Shown piece after piece: positions 44,535 through 53,776 of a DNA stretch of 64,000 nt. Where the stretch lies: assembly GCA_965203565.1 (NCBI GenBank), contig OZ241896.1, positions 124,001 through 188,000 of the forward strand, given 5' to 3'. The notes beneath the pieces are model-generated. The model did not search any database and was not told the origin of the DNA. It saw only the letters and a program-made list of their open reading frames with translations. Position 1 is the first letter of the stretch. Each line of letters starts with the position of its first letter. A program made the position numbers and the translations under genes. This DNA is from JAAXGX01 sp965203565. Lineage in GTDB: Bacteria; Acidobacteriota; Vicinamibacteria; Vicinamibacterales; UBA8438.

Positions 44535-46142
44535 TCAGTGGCGGAAGTGACGCCGGCCGGTGAGCACCATCGCCAGGCCGTGCTCGTCGGCCGCCGCGAT
44601 CACCTCGTCGTCACGGCGCGACCCGCCGGGCTGGACGACCGCCGTTGCGCCGGCGGCGGCTATCGCATCGAGACCGTCGCGGAACGGGAAGAACGCGTCG
44701 GACGCCGCGACGGCGCCGGTCAGCGCGTCCGCCTTGAGCGTCGCGACCTTGACCGCGTCCACGCGGCTCATCTGGCCGGCGCCGACGGCGGCGGCGCGGT
44801 CGGCGTGGGCGAACAGGATCGTGTTCGACTTCACGTGCGCGCAGACGCGCCACGCGAACCGCAGGGCGGTCCATTCGTCGGCCGTCGGCGCGCGCCGGGT
44901 GGCGACCCGCAGCGTCGCGCCGGGCGCGATCTCGGCGCCGTCCCGCCACTCCGCCTCGGCCTCGGTGACGCGGTCGCGCTCCTGGACGAGCACCGCGCCC
45001 ATGATCGACCGCACCTCGCGCCGGCCGTCGGCGCCGCCGGCCGCCGGACCGAAGTCGGCGAGCACGAGCCGCAGGTTCTTCTTTGCGGCCAGAACCGCGC
45101 GCGCCTCGTCGCTCGCGTCGGGCGCCACCACCGCCTCGATGAAGGTCCCGGCGACCTCCTGCGCGGTCTCTGCGTCGAGCGGCCGGTTCAGCCCGACGAT
45201 GCCGCCGAACGCCGACAGCGGATCGACCTCGCGCGCCGTGACGTACGCCGCGCGCAACGTCCCGGCCGTCGCCGCCCCGCACGGGTTCGTGTGCTTGATC
45301 ACGACGGCCGCGGGCGCGGAGAACTCGAGCGCGAGCCGCGCCGCCGCATCGAGGTCCAGCAGGTTCGTGTACGACAGCCCCTTCCCCTGGACGACCCGCG
45401 CGGCCCCGAAACCCCACGCCGGGTCGGTCCCGTAGAGCGCCGCCGGCTGATGCGGGTTCTCGCCGTACCGGAGGTCCTGCAGCTTGCCGGCCGACAGCGT
45501 CAGATGGTCCGGCGCCAGCCCGTCGAACGTCATCGGTCCGCGCGTGAACCGTCCGCCGTCCGCGTCCACGGCGGCGAGCGCCGCGGCGATCGTCCGGTCG
45601 TACGCCGCGGTGTGCGCGAACGCCTTGCGGGCCAGATCGAAACGCAGCCGCTGGTCCAGCCGGTCCGGATCGTCGAGCGCCTCCAGCACGCGGGGGTAGT
45701 CCGCCGGGTCGACCACCACCAGCACGTCCCGGAAATTCTTGGCGGCGGCGCGCACCATGCTCGGCCCGCCGACGTCGATCTGCTCGATCAGCTCGTCGAA
45801 GCTGGTGTCGGCGGCGGCGGCGGCCCGTGCGAACGGGTACAGGTTCACCGCCACCAGATCGATCGGCCGGATCCCTTGGCGCGCGATCGCCGACAGGTCG
45901 TCCGGCCGGTCCCGCCGCGCCAGAATCCCGCCGTGCACCGCCGGATGCAGCGTCTTGACGCGGCCGTCCATCATCTCCGGAAAACCGGTCACGTCGGAGA
46001 TCCCGGCGACGTCGAGTCCGGCGGCGCGCAACGCCCGCACGGTGCCGCCGGTCGAAATCAGCTCGACGCCGCGCTCCGCCAGCCCGCGCGCGAGATCGAC
46101 CAGCCCCGTCTTGTCCGACACGCTCAGCAACGCCCGCATCAT
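44535..46142 (-). CDS. purH: Bifunctional AICAR transformylase/IMP cyclohydrolase
   Basis: The 535-residue protein covers both domains. The IMP cyclohydrolase (1-~200) has ALLSVSDKTGLVDLARGLAERG and VTGFPEMMDGRVKTLHP. The transformylase (~200-535) has LRYGENPHQPAALYG, IKHTNPCGAA and the late SDAFFPFRDG. It carries out the last two steps of IMP synthesis. GGGAGG precedes the ATG at 46142. Length matches the family. Confidence 0.96.
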   Translation of the reverse strand: MMRALLSVSDKTGLVDLARGLAERGVELISTGGTVRALRAAGLDVAGISDVTGFPEMMDGRVKTLHPAVHGGILARRDRPDDLSAIARQGIRPIDLVAVNLYPFARAAAAADTSFDELIEQIDVGGPSMVRAAAKNFRDVLVVVDPADYPRVLEALDDPDRLDQRLRFDLARKAFAHTAAYDRTIAAALAAVDADGGRFTRGPMTFDGLAPDHLTLSAGKLQDLRYGENPHQPAALYGTDPAWGFGAARVVQGKGLSYTNLLDLDAAARLALEFSAPAAVVIKHTNPCGAATAGTLRAAYVTAREVDPLSAFGGIVGLNRPLDAETAQEVAGTFIEAVVAPDASDEARAVLAAKKNLRLVLADFGPAAGGADGRREVRSIMGAVLVQERDRVTEAEAEWRDGAEIAPGATLRVATRRAPTADEWTALRFAWRVCAHVKSNTILFAHADRAAAVGAGQMSRVDAVKVATLKADALTGAVAASDAFFPFRDGLDAIAAAGATAVVQPGGSRRDDEVIAAADEHGLAMVLTGRRHFRH

Positions 46143-46325
46143 GCTCTTCGCCTCCCTGTCCCGCCCGGCGCATGGCGCCGGACGCGCCGGCTCCGTTCAC
46201 CGCGTCAGCGCGCCCGCGCTGCGCATGCCGTCGCCGCAAGCAGCCTGGCGTTCGCCGCGCGCGTGTAGACCTTGCCTCTCGGCCGGTCGGTTCGCATCCA
46301 CGATGATGCACATCCGCGGCGGCCC

Positions 46326-47691
46326 TCAATCGGTGAAGCCGAGCAGGCGGTCGGATTCCTTGACGAAGAAGTCGCGGTATCCCGCCGGCGCGTTCCGCAG
46401 GTTGCCGTGCTCGTCCAGAGTCAGGTTGTGGATGTTGACGGCGTTCCCCGCCGGCTCGAAATAAGAGGATGGACACGTCGTCGGGTTGCAGGCTTCCGTT
46501 CCGGACCGAAATGCGAACGCGATCGACGATGTAGTCGCTGTGCGTCTCGATCAGGAACCGGCTTCCGTTCCTGGACGCTTTGATGAACAGGCTGGCGAGC
46601 TCCGCCTGCCCCCGGGGGTGCAGGTGGACTTCCGGTTGCTGCAGCAGGAACGCCCGGCCGCCGTTCTTCCGCCGATCCGATTCCGCGCCGGTCATCACGT
46701 CGACCAGAATCGGCAGGCTCTGGCTCACGCCGTAGCCGACGTCCATGATGTTGGCGTTCGGCCCGGCCCGGACCTTGACCTGCAACTGAAACGGGTCGCT
46801 CATCTGCTTGCCGTGGCGCTTGACCTTGACGTCGGAGAACAGCCCGGACTCCTTGCCGAAGGTGACGAGATCGTTGCGGAGCGAAGTCCAGTGGCTCTTG
46901 TCCGTGAGATCCAGCCGCATCATCAGCATCGGGACGTGCGCGCCTTCAGGAGTCGCCGTTTCGCGAACCGGATCGTACGTGCGCTTCGGTTTCGACCGGA
47001 GCGGCGCGACCGGGATCAATTCCGGGAAATCGGGACGCCAGACGTCAATACGTCCACTCGTGCGCCTGCGTCTGCCGGCGGTGGTCGCCCTTCGTAACGA
47101 CAAACCACTGAGATAGTCGGCTACCGGCTGCAGATTGGGAAAGTTACGGAGGAATTGACTCTCGTTTTTGGTATGGGCCACCAGAAAGCCCGGCATGAGC
47201 ATTGCATGGCCGAACGGAAAAGACGCCTCCACGGTATGGCCCGGAATCGTCACCTTGGTCCCATCCTGGCTTCGCCGCAGCTCCAGAAACGCGTCGGCGC
47301 CGAACTCGAAACGCAAGAAAGATACGGCGGGTTGCGAACCATTCTCGCCAAAGGTGACCAGCAACGTATAACTCGGCATGCCGCTATTGCGCGCCGGATC
47401 CACTGAGAAGCCAAGCTTGAACTCGTCGATCCGACCTTCCGGACCGCGCCTGGACCTGACGATGTCCCTGAACGATCCCATCGCGAACGGCTCGTCGTTG
47501 AAATCCAGACGATCGTCGATGTCCCGATCCCACCAGGAGCACACCTGCTGCAACACGCCGTAGCAACCCAGGAACGTGGTCTTGCCGGTGCTGTTTTCGC
47601 CTACGAGCAGCGTGATCGGCCGAAGGCTGCCGCGCTGCTCGCCGCGGAAGCAACGGACGTCCTCCAGAATCAGGTCCTTCAGGTTGTCCAT
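46326..47691 (-). CDS. AAA family ATPase (SMC/OLD-like), frameshifted near its 3' end
   Basis: The ~455-codon gene has Walker A GENSTGKTTFLG near residue 32, a signature DVGYGVSQSLPILVDV, Walker B-like FLLQQPEVHLHPRGQAEL and an H-loop LIETHSDYIVDR. This layout is that of OLD/DUF3696-type single-protein ATPases. After SILL the frame is lost. Removing one T near 46461-46466 restores a sensible ending (YFEPAGNAVNIHNLTLDEHG...FFVKESDRLLGF) that stops at 46326. It lies 11 bases downstream of a small conserved gene. ATPases of this kind are frequent in anti-phage systems. Confidence 0.8.
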
Positions 47692-47702
47692 GCAGTGTCT
47701 CT

Positions 47703-48137
47703 TCAACTGCGCGGGACGAGAAACCAGATCAGCGGCAGCCAGAGCTCCCGCGCGTACGGCGCCGGCCTGTCGTCCACCAGCACCTCGCACCGGTGGCGAT
47801 CGACGATCTCGAACAGCGCCCGCAGCTTGGCCGCGTCGCTCGGGTAATACCGCGCGCGATGGCGGAACGCCGCGCCGCGGCCGACCTCCCGGTACTCGGG
47901 CGCTTCGCGGGCGAGGGCGACCGCCCGCCGGTAGTCTTCGCCGTCGAACCGCGGAAAGCTGAGCGTCACCGAGAACGGCCGCTCCTCCGGATCGAACAGG
48001 ACGTCGCGCAGATCCGGGTCGAGCTCCGCCAGCTCTTCGTCGCTGAGCTCCTCGGAAGGATCGGCGTAGGGCCAGTAGCTCTCCGGCGGTCGGTGGCGCG
48101 GCCTTTCGCCGGCGGCGGGAACCCGGGAATCGGTCAT
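47703..48137 (-). CDS. Conserved protein of unknown function, partner of the ATPase
   Basis: The 144-residue soluble protein has an acidic N-terminal part (YWPYADPSEELSDEELAELDP) and a mixed alpha/beta remainder. The remainder includes FSVTLSFPRFDGEDYRRAVALA and a C-terminal YARELWLPLIWFLVP. No catalytic motif is recognised. It precedes the ATPase gene by 11 bases on the same strand and is divergent from selA, so it likely forms a two-gene unit with the ATPase. Confidence 0.65.
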   Translation of the reverse strand: MTDSRVPAAGERPRHRPPESYWPYADPSEELSDEELAELDPDLRDVLFDPEERPFSVTLSFPRFDGEDYRRAVALAREAPEYREVGRGAAFRHRARYYPSDAAKLRALFEIVDRHRCEVLVDDRPAPYARELWLPLIWFLVPRS

Positions 48138-48224
48138 CGCTCGCGCGGGTCCGATGGTATCCTGAACGCCCGAACACCGGCAAGATTGCGGCGTCCACGG
48201 GCGCGGGCCGGCTCGTGACGGGCG

Positions 48225-49694
48225 ATGGCCGACACGCTGCACGTCATCCCTTCGATCGACCGGCTCCGCCGGCGCGACGCCGTCCGGCGCCTCGAAGACC
48301 GGTTCGGCCGCGCCGCCGTGGTCGCCGCCCTGCGCGAGGAAGCGCAGTCGGTCCGGACGGCGCTCGCGGCGCCGGCGGACCCGGACGCCGATCGCGCACC
48401 CGGCCGCGAGCAGGTCGCGCGCCGGATCGAAGCGGGCGCGGCGCGCCGGCTGCAGAGCGGCCTCGCGCCGTCGCTCCGGCCGGTGATCAACGCCACCGGC
48501 GTCATCGTCCACACGAACCTGGGCCGGGCGCCGCTGGCCCGGCCGGCCGTAGACCGGATCGCCGCCGTCGCCGGCTGCTCCAACCTGGAGTTCGATCTCG
48601 ACCGGGGCGCCCGCGGATCGCGCGCGGTCCATGCGCGGGCGCTCCTCGAGCGCCTCACCGGCGCGGAGGACGCCGCCGTGGTCAACAACAACGCCGCGGC
48701 CGTCCTGCTGACGCTGGCCGCGCTCGCGGACGGACGGGAGGTGATCGTCTCGCGCGGCGAGCTGGTCGAGATCGGCGGCGGCTTCCGCATCCCCGACGTG
48801 CTCCGGCAGTCGGGCGCCCTGCTCCGCGAGGTGGGCGCGACGAACCGGACGCGGCCCGCCGACTACGCCGCCGCCGTCACCGATCGGACGGCGCTCATCC
48901 TGCGCGTGCACCCGTCGAACTTCCGGATCGAGGGGTTCGCCGAACGGCCCCCGCTCGCGGCCGTCACCGGGATCGGACAGCGGTTCGGCGTACCGGTCGT
49001 GGAAGACCTCGGCAGCGGCAACCTGCTGGGCCGGCCGGCCTGGTCCGGCGGCGGCCGCGGCGCCGGCGCCTGGGACGAACCGCACGTGAGCGCCAGCCTG
49101 GAAGCCGGCGTCGCGGTCTGCTGCTTCAGCGGCGACAAGCTGCTCGGCGGACCGCAGGCCGGACTGATCGTCGGGCGGCGCGGCGCGCTGGACCGGATCC
49201 GCCGGCATCCGCTCATGCGGGCCGTGCGGGTGGACAAGCTCGCGCTCGCCGCCCTCGAAGCGACGCTGCTGGAGTACGCCGCGGGCCGGGCCGAACGGTC
49301 GGTGCCGGTGGCCGCGATGATCCGGACCGCGGTGGAGACGCTCGACGCGCGCGCGCAGCGGATCGCCGAAAGACTCGCCGCGTTCGCCGGCGTCACCGCC
49401 GCCGTGGCCGCCGGCGAATCGGTCGTCGGCGGGGGCGCCTCTCCCGGCGCGACGATTCCCAGCCGCCTCCTGCAGGTGCGGTTGGAGGGATGCGGTCCGG
49501 ATCGACTGGAGGCCCTCCTCCGCCGCGCCTCCCCGCCCGTCGTCGGCCGCATCGAGCAGGACCAGGTGGTGCTGGACCTCCGGACCGTGCGGGAGGAGGA
49601 TGACGACGTCCTGGCGGCGGCGCTGGAGCAGGCCGCGTCAGACGCCCGTGGCGGCGCCCCGCGGGGCGCCGAGAGCGGCGAAGCGCCCGCCTGA
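48225..49694 (+). CDS. selA: L-seryl-tRNA(Sec) selenium transferase
   Basis: The 489-residue PLP enzyme has INATGVIVHTNLGRAPL, VNNNAAAVLL, RGELVEIGGGFRIPDVL, VGATNRT and the PLP lysine in FSGDKLLGGPQAG (Lys305). It converts Ser-tRNA(Sec) to Sec-tRNA(Sec), so the genome should use selenocysteine; selB and selC are not in the window. The last 16 or so residues (from RGGAPRGAESGEAPA) are coded by repeat copy D, which also provides the stop. Divergent from the ATPase partner gene. Confidence 0.95.
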   Translation: MADTLHVIPSIDRLRRRDAVRRLEDRFGRAAVVAALREEAQSVRTALAAPADPDADRAPGREQVARRIEAGAARRLQSGLAPSLRPVINATGVIVHTNLGRAPLARPAVDRIAAVAGCSNLEFDLDRGARGSRAVHARALLERLTGAEDAAVVNNNAAAVLLTLAALADGREVIVSRGELVEIGGGFRIPDVLRQSGALLREVGATNRTRPADYAAAVTDRTALILRVHPSNFRIEGFAERPPLAAVTGIGQRFGVPVVEDLGSGNLLGRPAWSGGGRGAGAWDEPHVSASLEAGVAVCCFSGDKLLGGPQAGLIVGRRGALDRIRRHPLMRAVRVDKLALAALEATLLEYAAGRAERSVPVAAMIRTAVETLDARAQRIAERLAAFAGVTAAVAAGESVVGGGASPGATIPSRLLQVRLEGCGPDRLEALLRRASPPVVGRIEQDQVVLDLRTVREEDDDVLAAALEQAASDARGGAPRGAESGEAPA

Positions 49695-49717
49695 CAAGGC
49701 TTGAGAAGGCGTCAGGC
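49644..49717. mobile_element. MITE-like repeat fragment, copy D, at the selA 3' end
   Basis: GCCCGTGG...CCGCGGGGCGCCGAGAGCGG...TGACAAGGC matches copy C closely. It then continues to GTCAGGC after loss of about 34 bases relative to copy A. It starts inside selA and contains the 18-bp palindrome GGCGCCCCGCGGGGCGCC. The right terminal repeat is missing. Confidence 0.6.
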
Positions 49718-49912
49718 CGTCCGGCGGACGCCGGCTGACTTCCGCCGGGGGCACGCGGCGCACCTGAGCGACTCCCCGTCCGGCCCCGGGACGTCCGCCC
49801 CCCCGCACGAGCCCCGCAGGCAGGGATAGCCCGCCAGGACGCCGACCGCCATCACCAGCATGACGGCGGCGACGACGGCCAGGGAGAGGAGGAACAGCGC
49901 CATCGCGCTCAT
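49712..49912 (-). CDS. NqrM-like (DUF539) small membrane protein
   Basis: The 66-residue protein has one N-terminal transmembrane helix. AVGVLAGYPCLRGSCGG and a C-terminal CAACPRRK follow, the cysteine pattern of NqrM/DUF539. NqrM helps mature the Na+-translocating NADH:quinone reductase. No nqr gene is in the window. Its ATG lies one base after the rmuC stop (TAAaATG), so translation is coupled to rmuC. Confidence 0.65.
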   Translation of the reverse strand: MSAMALFLLSLAVVAAVMLVMAVGVLAGYPCLRGSCGGADVPGPDGESLRCAACPRRKSAGVRRTA

Positions 49913-49913
49913 T

Positions 49914-51236
49914 TTACGCGTCAAGAAGCGACCGGGTCGGCGGTTCCGGTTCCGTTTCCTCGTCCAGGTTGTCCGGCGGCAAAGCCGGCGCGTGCTGCGT
50001 CCGCGCGTCGGGCAACGCCTCGACGTCGCGGAGTTCGCGCTCCATCGCGCGGGTCCGCACGTCAATCTTGTCGACGTGATTCACCGCGGCGTGCAGGGTT
50101 CGGCGTATCTTGCCGAGCGCATCGCCGAAACGGCCGAACTCCGTCTTCACGCCGGCCAGGATCTCCCAGACCTCGTTCGACCTCCGCTGGAGCGCCAGAG
50201 TGCGGAACCCCATCTGCAAGCTGTTGAGCAACGCCGCCATGTTCGTCGGGCCGGCGACGATGATCCGCGATTCGCGCTGCAAGGTCTCGACAAGGCCCGG
50301 ACGCCGCACGACCTCGGCGAACAGGCTCTCGGTGGGCAGGTACATGACTGCGAAACCGGTGGTGTGCGGCGGGGCGACGTACTTGTCGTGAATGGTCTTC
50401 GCGTTCTGCCGGGCCGCACGGGCCAGACCGTCCCGGGCCGTCTCCATCGCCGCGGTGTCGCCGGTCTGCTCGGCCTCGACGAGACGCTCGTAGTCTTCCT
50501 TCGGGAACTTCGCGTCTATCGGCAGCAGGGTGACCGCGCCGGCGTCGCCGTCACCCGGAAGGCGGATGGCGAACTCCACGCGCTCGTCGCCGTTCGGGTT
50601 GGTCCGGACGTTCTCCTCGTATTGATCGGCCGCGAGCAATTCGTCGAGCACAGCCCGTAACTGAACCTCGCCCCAGCTTCCGCGCGTGCTGACGTTGGTG
50701 AGCACCTTCTTGAGGTCCCCTACCCCGGACGCCAGGGATTGCATCTCCCCGAGACCCCGATGGACCTGCTCCAACTGCTCGCTCACCGCCCGGAAGCTGT
50801 CGCCAAGGCGCTTCTCCAGCGCGCTCTGCAGCTTCTCGTCCACGGTCTTTCGCATCTCCGCAAGCTGTTTCGCGTTTTCCTCGCGAAGCTCCCGGAGTTT
50901 TCCGTCGAGGGCGGCCCGTAACGTCTCCTGCTGTTCCCGGGACTCTCGGGCCGCCGCATCGACCCTCCGTCCGATGCCTTCCCCGAGCTCCGTGACCCGC
51001 CTTTCGACTTCCTGCCGCAACTCGCCGGCCTGCCGCCGGGTCTCTTCCCGAGCCTGGCCGAACTGGCCCGTGACCGTCTGCCGGACGTCCCGATCGGCAT
51101 GATCGAGCACTTCCAGCTTCGTCAGCACGGGCGCCAGGTCAGCGCCGCCGGGCGACGGCCGCCGACTCAGATAGACGCCGAGGCAGAGGAGAACGATCAG
51201 GTTTGCGACGCCAACGGCCAGCAGGAGCGAAGTCAT
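49914..51236 (-). CDS. rmuC: DNA recombination protein RmuC
   Basis: The 440-residue protein has an N-terminal membrane helix (~3-22) and a long coiled coil (~35-165). The RmuC nuclease-like domain has GSWGEVQLRAVLDELL, LPIDAKFPKEDYERL and GFAVMYLPTESLFAEVV. It limits inversions and acts in recombination; the exact activity is not established. The ATG at 51236 opens the membrane helix, whereas the upstream in-frame extension does not look real. Confidence 0.94.
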   Translation of the reverse strand: MTSLLLAVGVANLIVLLCLGVYLSRRPSPGGADLAPVLTKLEVLDHADRDVRQTVTGQFGQAREETRRQAGELRQEVERRVTELGEGIGRRVDAAARESREQQETLRAALDGKLRELREENAKQLAEMRKTVDEKLQSALEKRLGDSFRAVSEQLEQVHRGLGEMQSLASGVGDLKKVLTNVSTRGSWGEVQLRAVLDELLAADQYEENVRTNPNGDERVEFAIRLPGDGDAGAVTLLPIDAKFPKEDYERLVEAEQTGDTAAMETARDGLARAARQNAKTIHDKYVAPPHTTGFAVMYLPTESLFAEVVRRPGLVETLQRESRIIVAGPTNMAALLNSLQMGFRTLALQRRSNEVWEILAGVKTEFGRFGDALGKIRRTLHAAVNHVDKIDVRTRAMERELRDVEALPDARTQHAPALPPDNLDEETEPEPPTRSLLDA

Positions 51237-51317
51237 GTTGAACGAACGAGCGGGACGGTCTTCTGTTTCAATGGCGGCATTATGGCATCGAAAGCCGCGA
51301 CGTCGAGACATCTGTTT

Positions 51318-51824
51318 TCAGCGTGGCGCCCGGCCTCTGCGAGCGCCCGGCTCGCGCGTCTTGCCCTTCTCGTCCCCCGACTCGTCCAGCCGGGCGGTCC
51401 CGCGCGCGGCGGCGTAGACCGCGGTCGCCAGCAGCGCGGCGCCGGCCGGCACGGCGAGGATGCCGAGACCGGGGTCGCCGTCGTAGAACGCGGCGCCGCC
51501 CAGGAAGAAGCCGCCCGGCAGCAGGAAGCTGGCCCCGATCAGGCTGGCGGACGCGGCGGGCAGCCGGCGCGGGGCCGCCTCCGGCGCGACGCGCAGGACG
51601 AGGCCGAAGACGACGTGGATCAGGCCGAGCAGGCCGCCGTGGGCGTGGGCGAGCGTCCACATCAGCCGGCGGGTCTCGTTCGAGACGTCCAGATACAGCC
51701 CCGCCTTGAACCCGTGCAGCATCTCCAGGACGAACCCGAGCGACAGGAACACGAGGAGCGACCACCAGCCGAAGCGGAGGTGGCGGCGCGCCGCGGCGGT
51801 CGGTGAGAGCCGGTCGGCGGGCAC
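51318..51824 (-). CDS. Four-helix membrane protein linked to the octaheme cytochrome
   Basis: The 168-residue protein has four hydrophobic helices (~18-38, 62-80, 95-118 and 122-140) with histidines in WTLAHAHGGLLGLIHVVFG that could bind heme or act in quinone contact. The GTG at 51824 overlaps the cytochrome stop codon by one base (TAGTG), so the two are coupled. A role as membrane anchor or electron conduit is inferred. Confidence 0.65.
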   Translation of the reverse strand: MPADRLSPTAAARRHLRFGWWSLLVFLSLGFVLEMLHGFKAGLYLDVSNETRRLMWTLAHAHGGLLGLIHVVFGLVLRVAPEAAPRRLPAASASLIGASFLLPGGFFLGGAAFYDGDPGLGILAVPAGAALLATAVYAAARGTARLDESGDEKGKTREPGARRGRAPR

Positions 51825-53752
51825 TACTCCCTCAGAAACAGCGGCCGGTCGTCGCGCTGCCGGAGGATCCGCCGGAGGTCGTCCACCCTCCATCGGCCGT
51901 CCAGGTCGACCAGCAGCGCCGGCTCGCGCCGGCGCCGGGGGAGCGGGCCGTCGCGCCACGACTCCAGCACCGGCAGGGCGGCGGCGACCCGTTCGCGCCG
52001 GCCGGCCACGTAGTCGTACTCGAAGCCGGCGTAGCCGGGCAGGGTGCGCAGCGAGCGGTGGGCGACGTACCGCACCGCGTCGTACGGATCGTTGAGCAGC
52101 TCGGCCAGGTACGGCGGCATCCAGGTCGTACCGGACGCCTCCTGCGCCGGGCCCCAGCCGAACGCCCACGCCGCCAGCGCCCGCTCGCCGGCGTCGCCCC
52201 GCAGCGCCCAGAGCAGCGACGCCGCCACCGTCCGCTCGTCGTCGGTCAGCGCCGGCGCCGGCGTCCCGTACCACTCCTCCAGCGCCGCGCCGGTCCAGGC
52301 GAGCGTCTTGTCGAGATGGCACAGGTTGCAGGCGTTCGGCCGCCCCGCCGCGACCGTCTCGGCGACCGACGGGCTGCTGACGGTGTGGCTGCGCATCGCC
52401 TTGAGCAGCCCGTACGACGTGTACGGCATGTGGCAGTTGTAGCAGGCGGCGCCGGCCGACTCCGGCCGGTGGCGGGTGTGCGCCGCGGCCTGCGCGCCGA
52501 TCGGCTCGTGGCACTGCGTGCAGGAGGCGTCGCCCTCCCTGCCGGCCGCCACCTGATGCGTCGCGGCCCACTCGGCCGCCGGGCGGGGGTCGTCGGGCGT
52601 CTGGTGCATCGCGTGGCAGGAGAAGCACGACAGCGTCCGCTCCGGGGCGTCGGCGTCCCGGTAGCAGGGCGAGTCGATCAGCCCGTTGTACTCCCGTCCC
52701 GAGACGCGGATCATCCCGTCCGGCCAGAACGACCCGGTGACGAACGCGGGGTCGCGCGCGACGAACGCCGCGAGCTCGGGCGAGCCCCGCTGCGCCATCG
52801 GCTGCGGCAGCAGCCGCGTCGCGCGCAGCTCGTCGCCGGGGCGGTACGGGAAGCCGTCGGCGTTCGCCCGCCGCTCGCCCGCCGCGTCGCGGAACTCCCA
52901 GACGCTGTGGCACTGGCCGCAGACCTGCGACGAGCGTTGCGGGTCGAGGCGGGTGGGGAGGACGATGGTCGGGTCGGGCCGGTCGTCGAGGCGCGAGCCG
53001 TACCGGGCGAGCGGGCTCCGGTGCGCCCGGACGTGGTCGGCGGCCGGGCCGTGGCACGCCTCGCAGGCGACGCCGAACTCCGCCGCCGTCGTGTCGGCCG
53101 ACTGGTCTTCTATCGCCTCCGACAGGAACGGCGCGCGGAAGCGGGTCCTCGGGAACGTCGTGTGGCAGGCCAGGCAGATGGCGTTCCAGTGGCCGTCCAC
53201 GGTCGCCACCGACTGGTTCGGCGGATGGAGCACCACGGCGCTCCGCGGGACCCACTTCCGGTCGGCGATCAGGTAGACGCCCGGCAGCACGTTGAGGGCG
53301 CGGCCGTGCCCGGTGGCGTACCAGTAGATCTGCTGGTGGTGCGAGCCGGTGATCATCACCACCTGCCGGGTGATGCGCGGGCGGTCCCGCACCGGGCCGT
53401 CCGCGCCGGGGTCGTTGAACTCGGCCCAGAACTCGCCGCCGCGCCGCTCCAGCCGCATCGGCTCGCCGTGGACGGCGTCCACCACCGCGCCGCCGAAGTC
53501 GGCGAGCACCGTCTCGGGCGTCGCCACCTGCGTCATCGTGCGGTGGTGCGAACTGCGCCAGGAGTCGTACTGCGACGGGTGGCAGGCCCGGCAGGTCCTG
53601 GAAGAGACGTAGCCGTCCGTCGCCACCTGGATCGGCCGGTTCGCGACGCGGTCCTCGGGGACGATCGGCGCGCGCGTCACGACGGCCGCCGCGCCGAGCG
53701 CGACCGCCGCCAGCACGATGGCGCCGGCGGGAAGCCACTGCCGCACGGCCAT
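51824..53752 (-). CDS. Octaheme cytochrome c (c554/c'-like), exported
   Basis: The 642-residue protein has an N-terminal membrane helix or signal anchor (~9-26) and eight CxxCH heme sites at about residues 54, 193, 230, 278, 376, 411, 437 and 475. They are CRACH, CLACH, CEACH, CGQCH, CFSCH, CTQCH, CYNCH and CNLCH. The C-terminal ~140 residues lack heme motifs and look HEAT-like (DPYDAVRYVAHRSLRTL). Spacing resembles multiheme oxidoreductases of the c554/hydroxylamine/nitrite group, but the substrate is unknown. Upstream of the four-helix gene and directly coupled to it. Confidence 0.9.
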   Translation of the reverse strand: MAVRQWLPAGAIVLAAVALGAAAVVTRAPIVPEDRVANRPIQVATDGYVSSRTCRACHPSQYDSWRSSHHRTMTQVATPETVLADFGGAVVDAVHGEPMRLERRGGEFWAEFNDPGADGPVRDRPRITRQVVMITGSHHQQIYWYATGHGRALNVLPGVYLIADRKWVPRSAVVLHPPNQSVATVDGHWNAICLACHTTFPRTRFRAPFLSEAIEDQSADTTAAEFGVACEACHGPAADHVRAHRSPLARYGSRLDDRPDPTIVLPTRLDPQRSSQVCGQCHSVWEFRDAAGERRANADGFPYRPGDELRATRLLPQPMAQRGSPELAAFVARDPAFVTGSFWPDGMIRVSGREYNGLIDSPCYRDADAPERTLSCFSCHAMHQTPDDPRPAAEWAATHQVAAGREGDASCTQCHEPIGAQAAAHTRHRPESAGAACYNCHMPYTSYGLLKAMRSHTVSSPSVAETVAAGRPNACNLCHLDKTLAWTGAALEEWYGTPAPALTDDERTVAASLLWALRGDAGERALAAWAFGWGPAQEASGTTWMPPYLAELLNDPYDAVRYVAHRSLRTLPGYAGFEYDYVAGRRERVAAALPVLESWRDGPLPRRRREPALLVDLDGRWRVDDLRRILRQRDDRPLFLRE

Positions 53753-53776
53753 GATGTTAGCCCACGGACCGGACGG

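Noticed and set aside
46143..46325. Possible RNA gene (for example tRNA-Sec) between purH and the ATPase
   Set aside because: No tRNA-like arms or conserved loops are visible. The stretch is the purH leader and ATPase tail.
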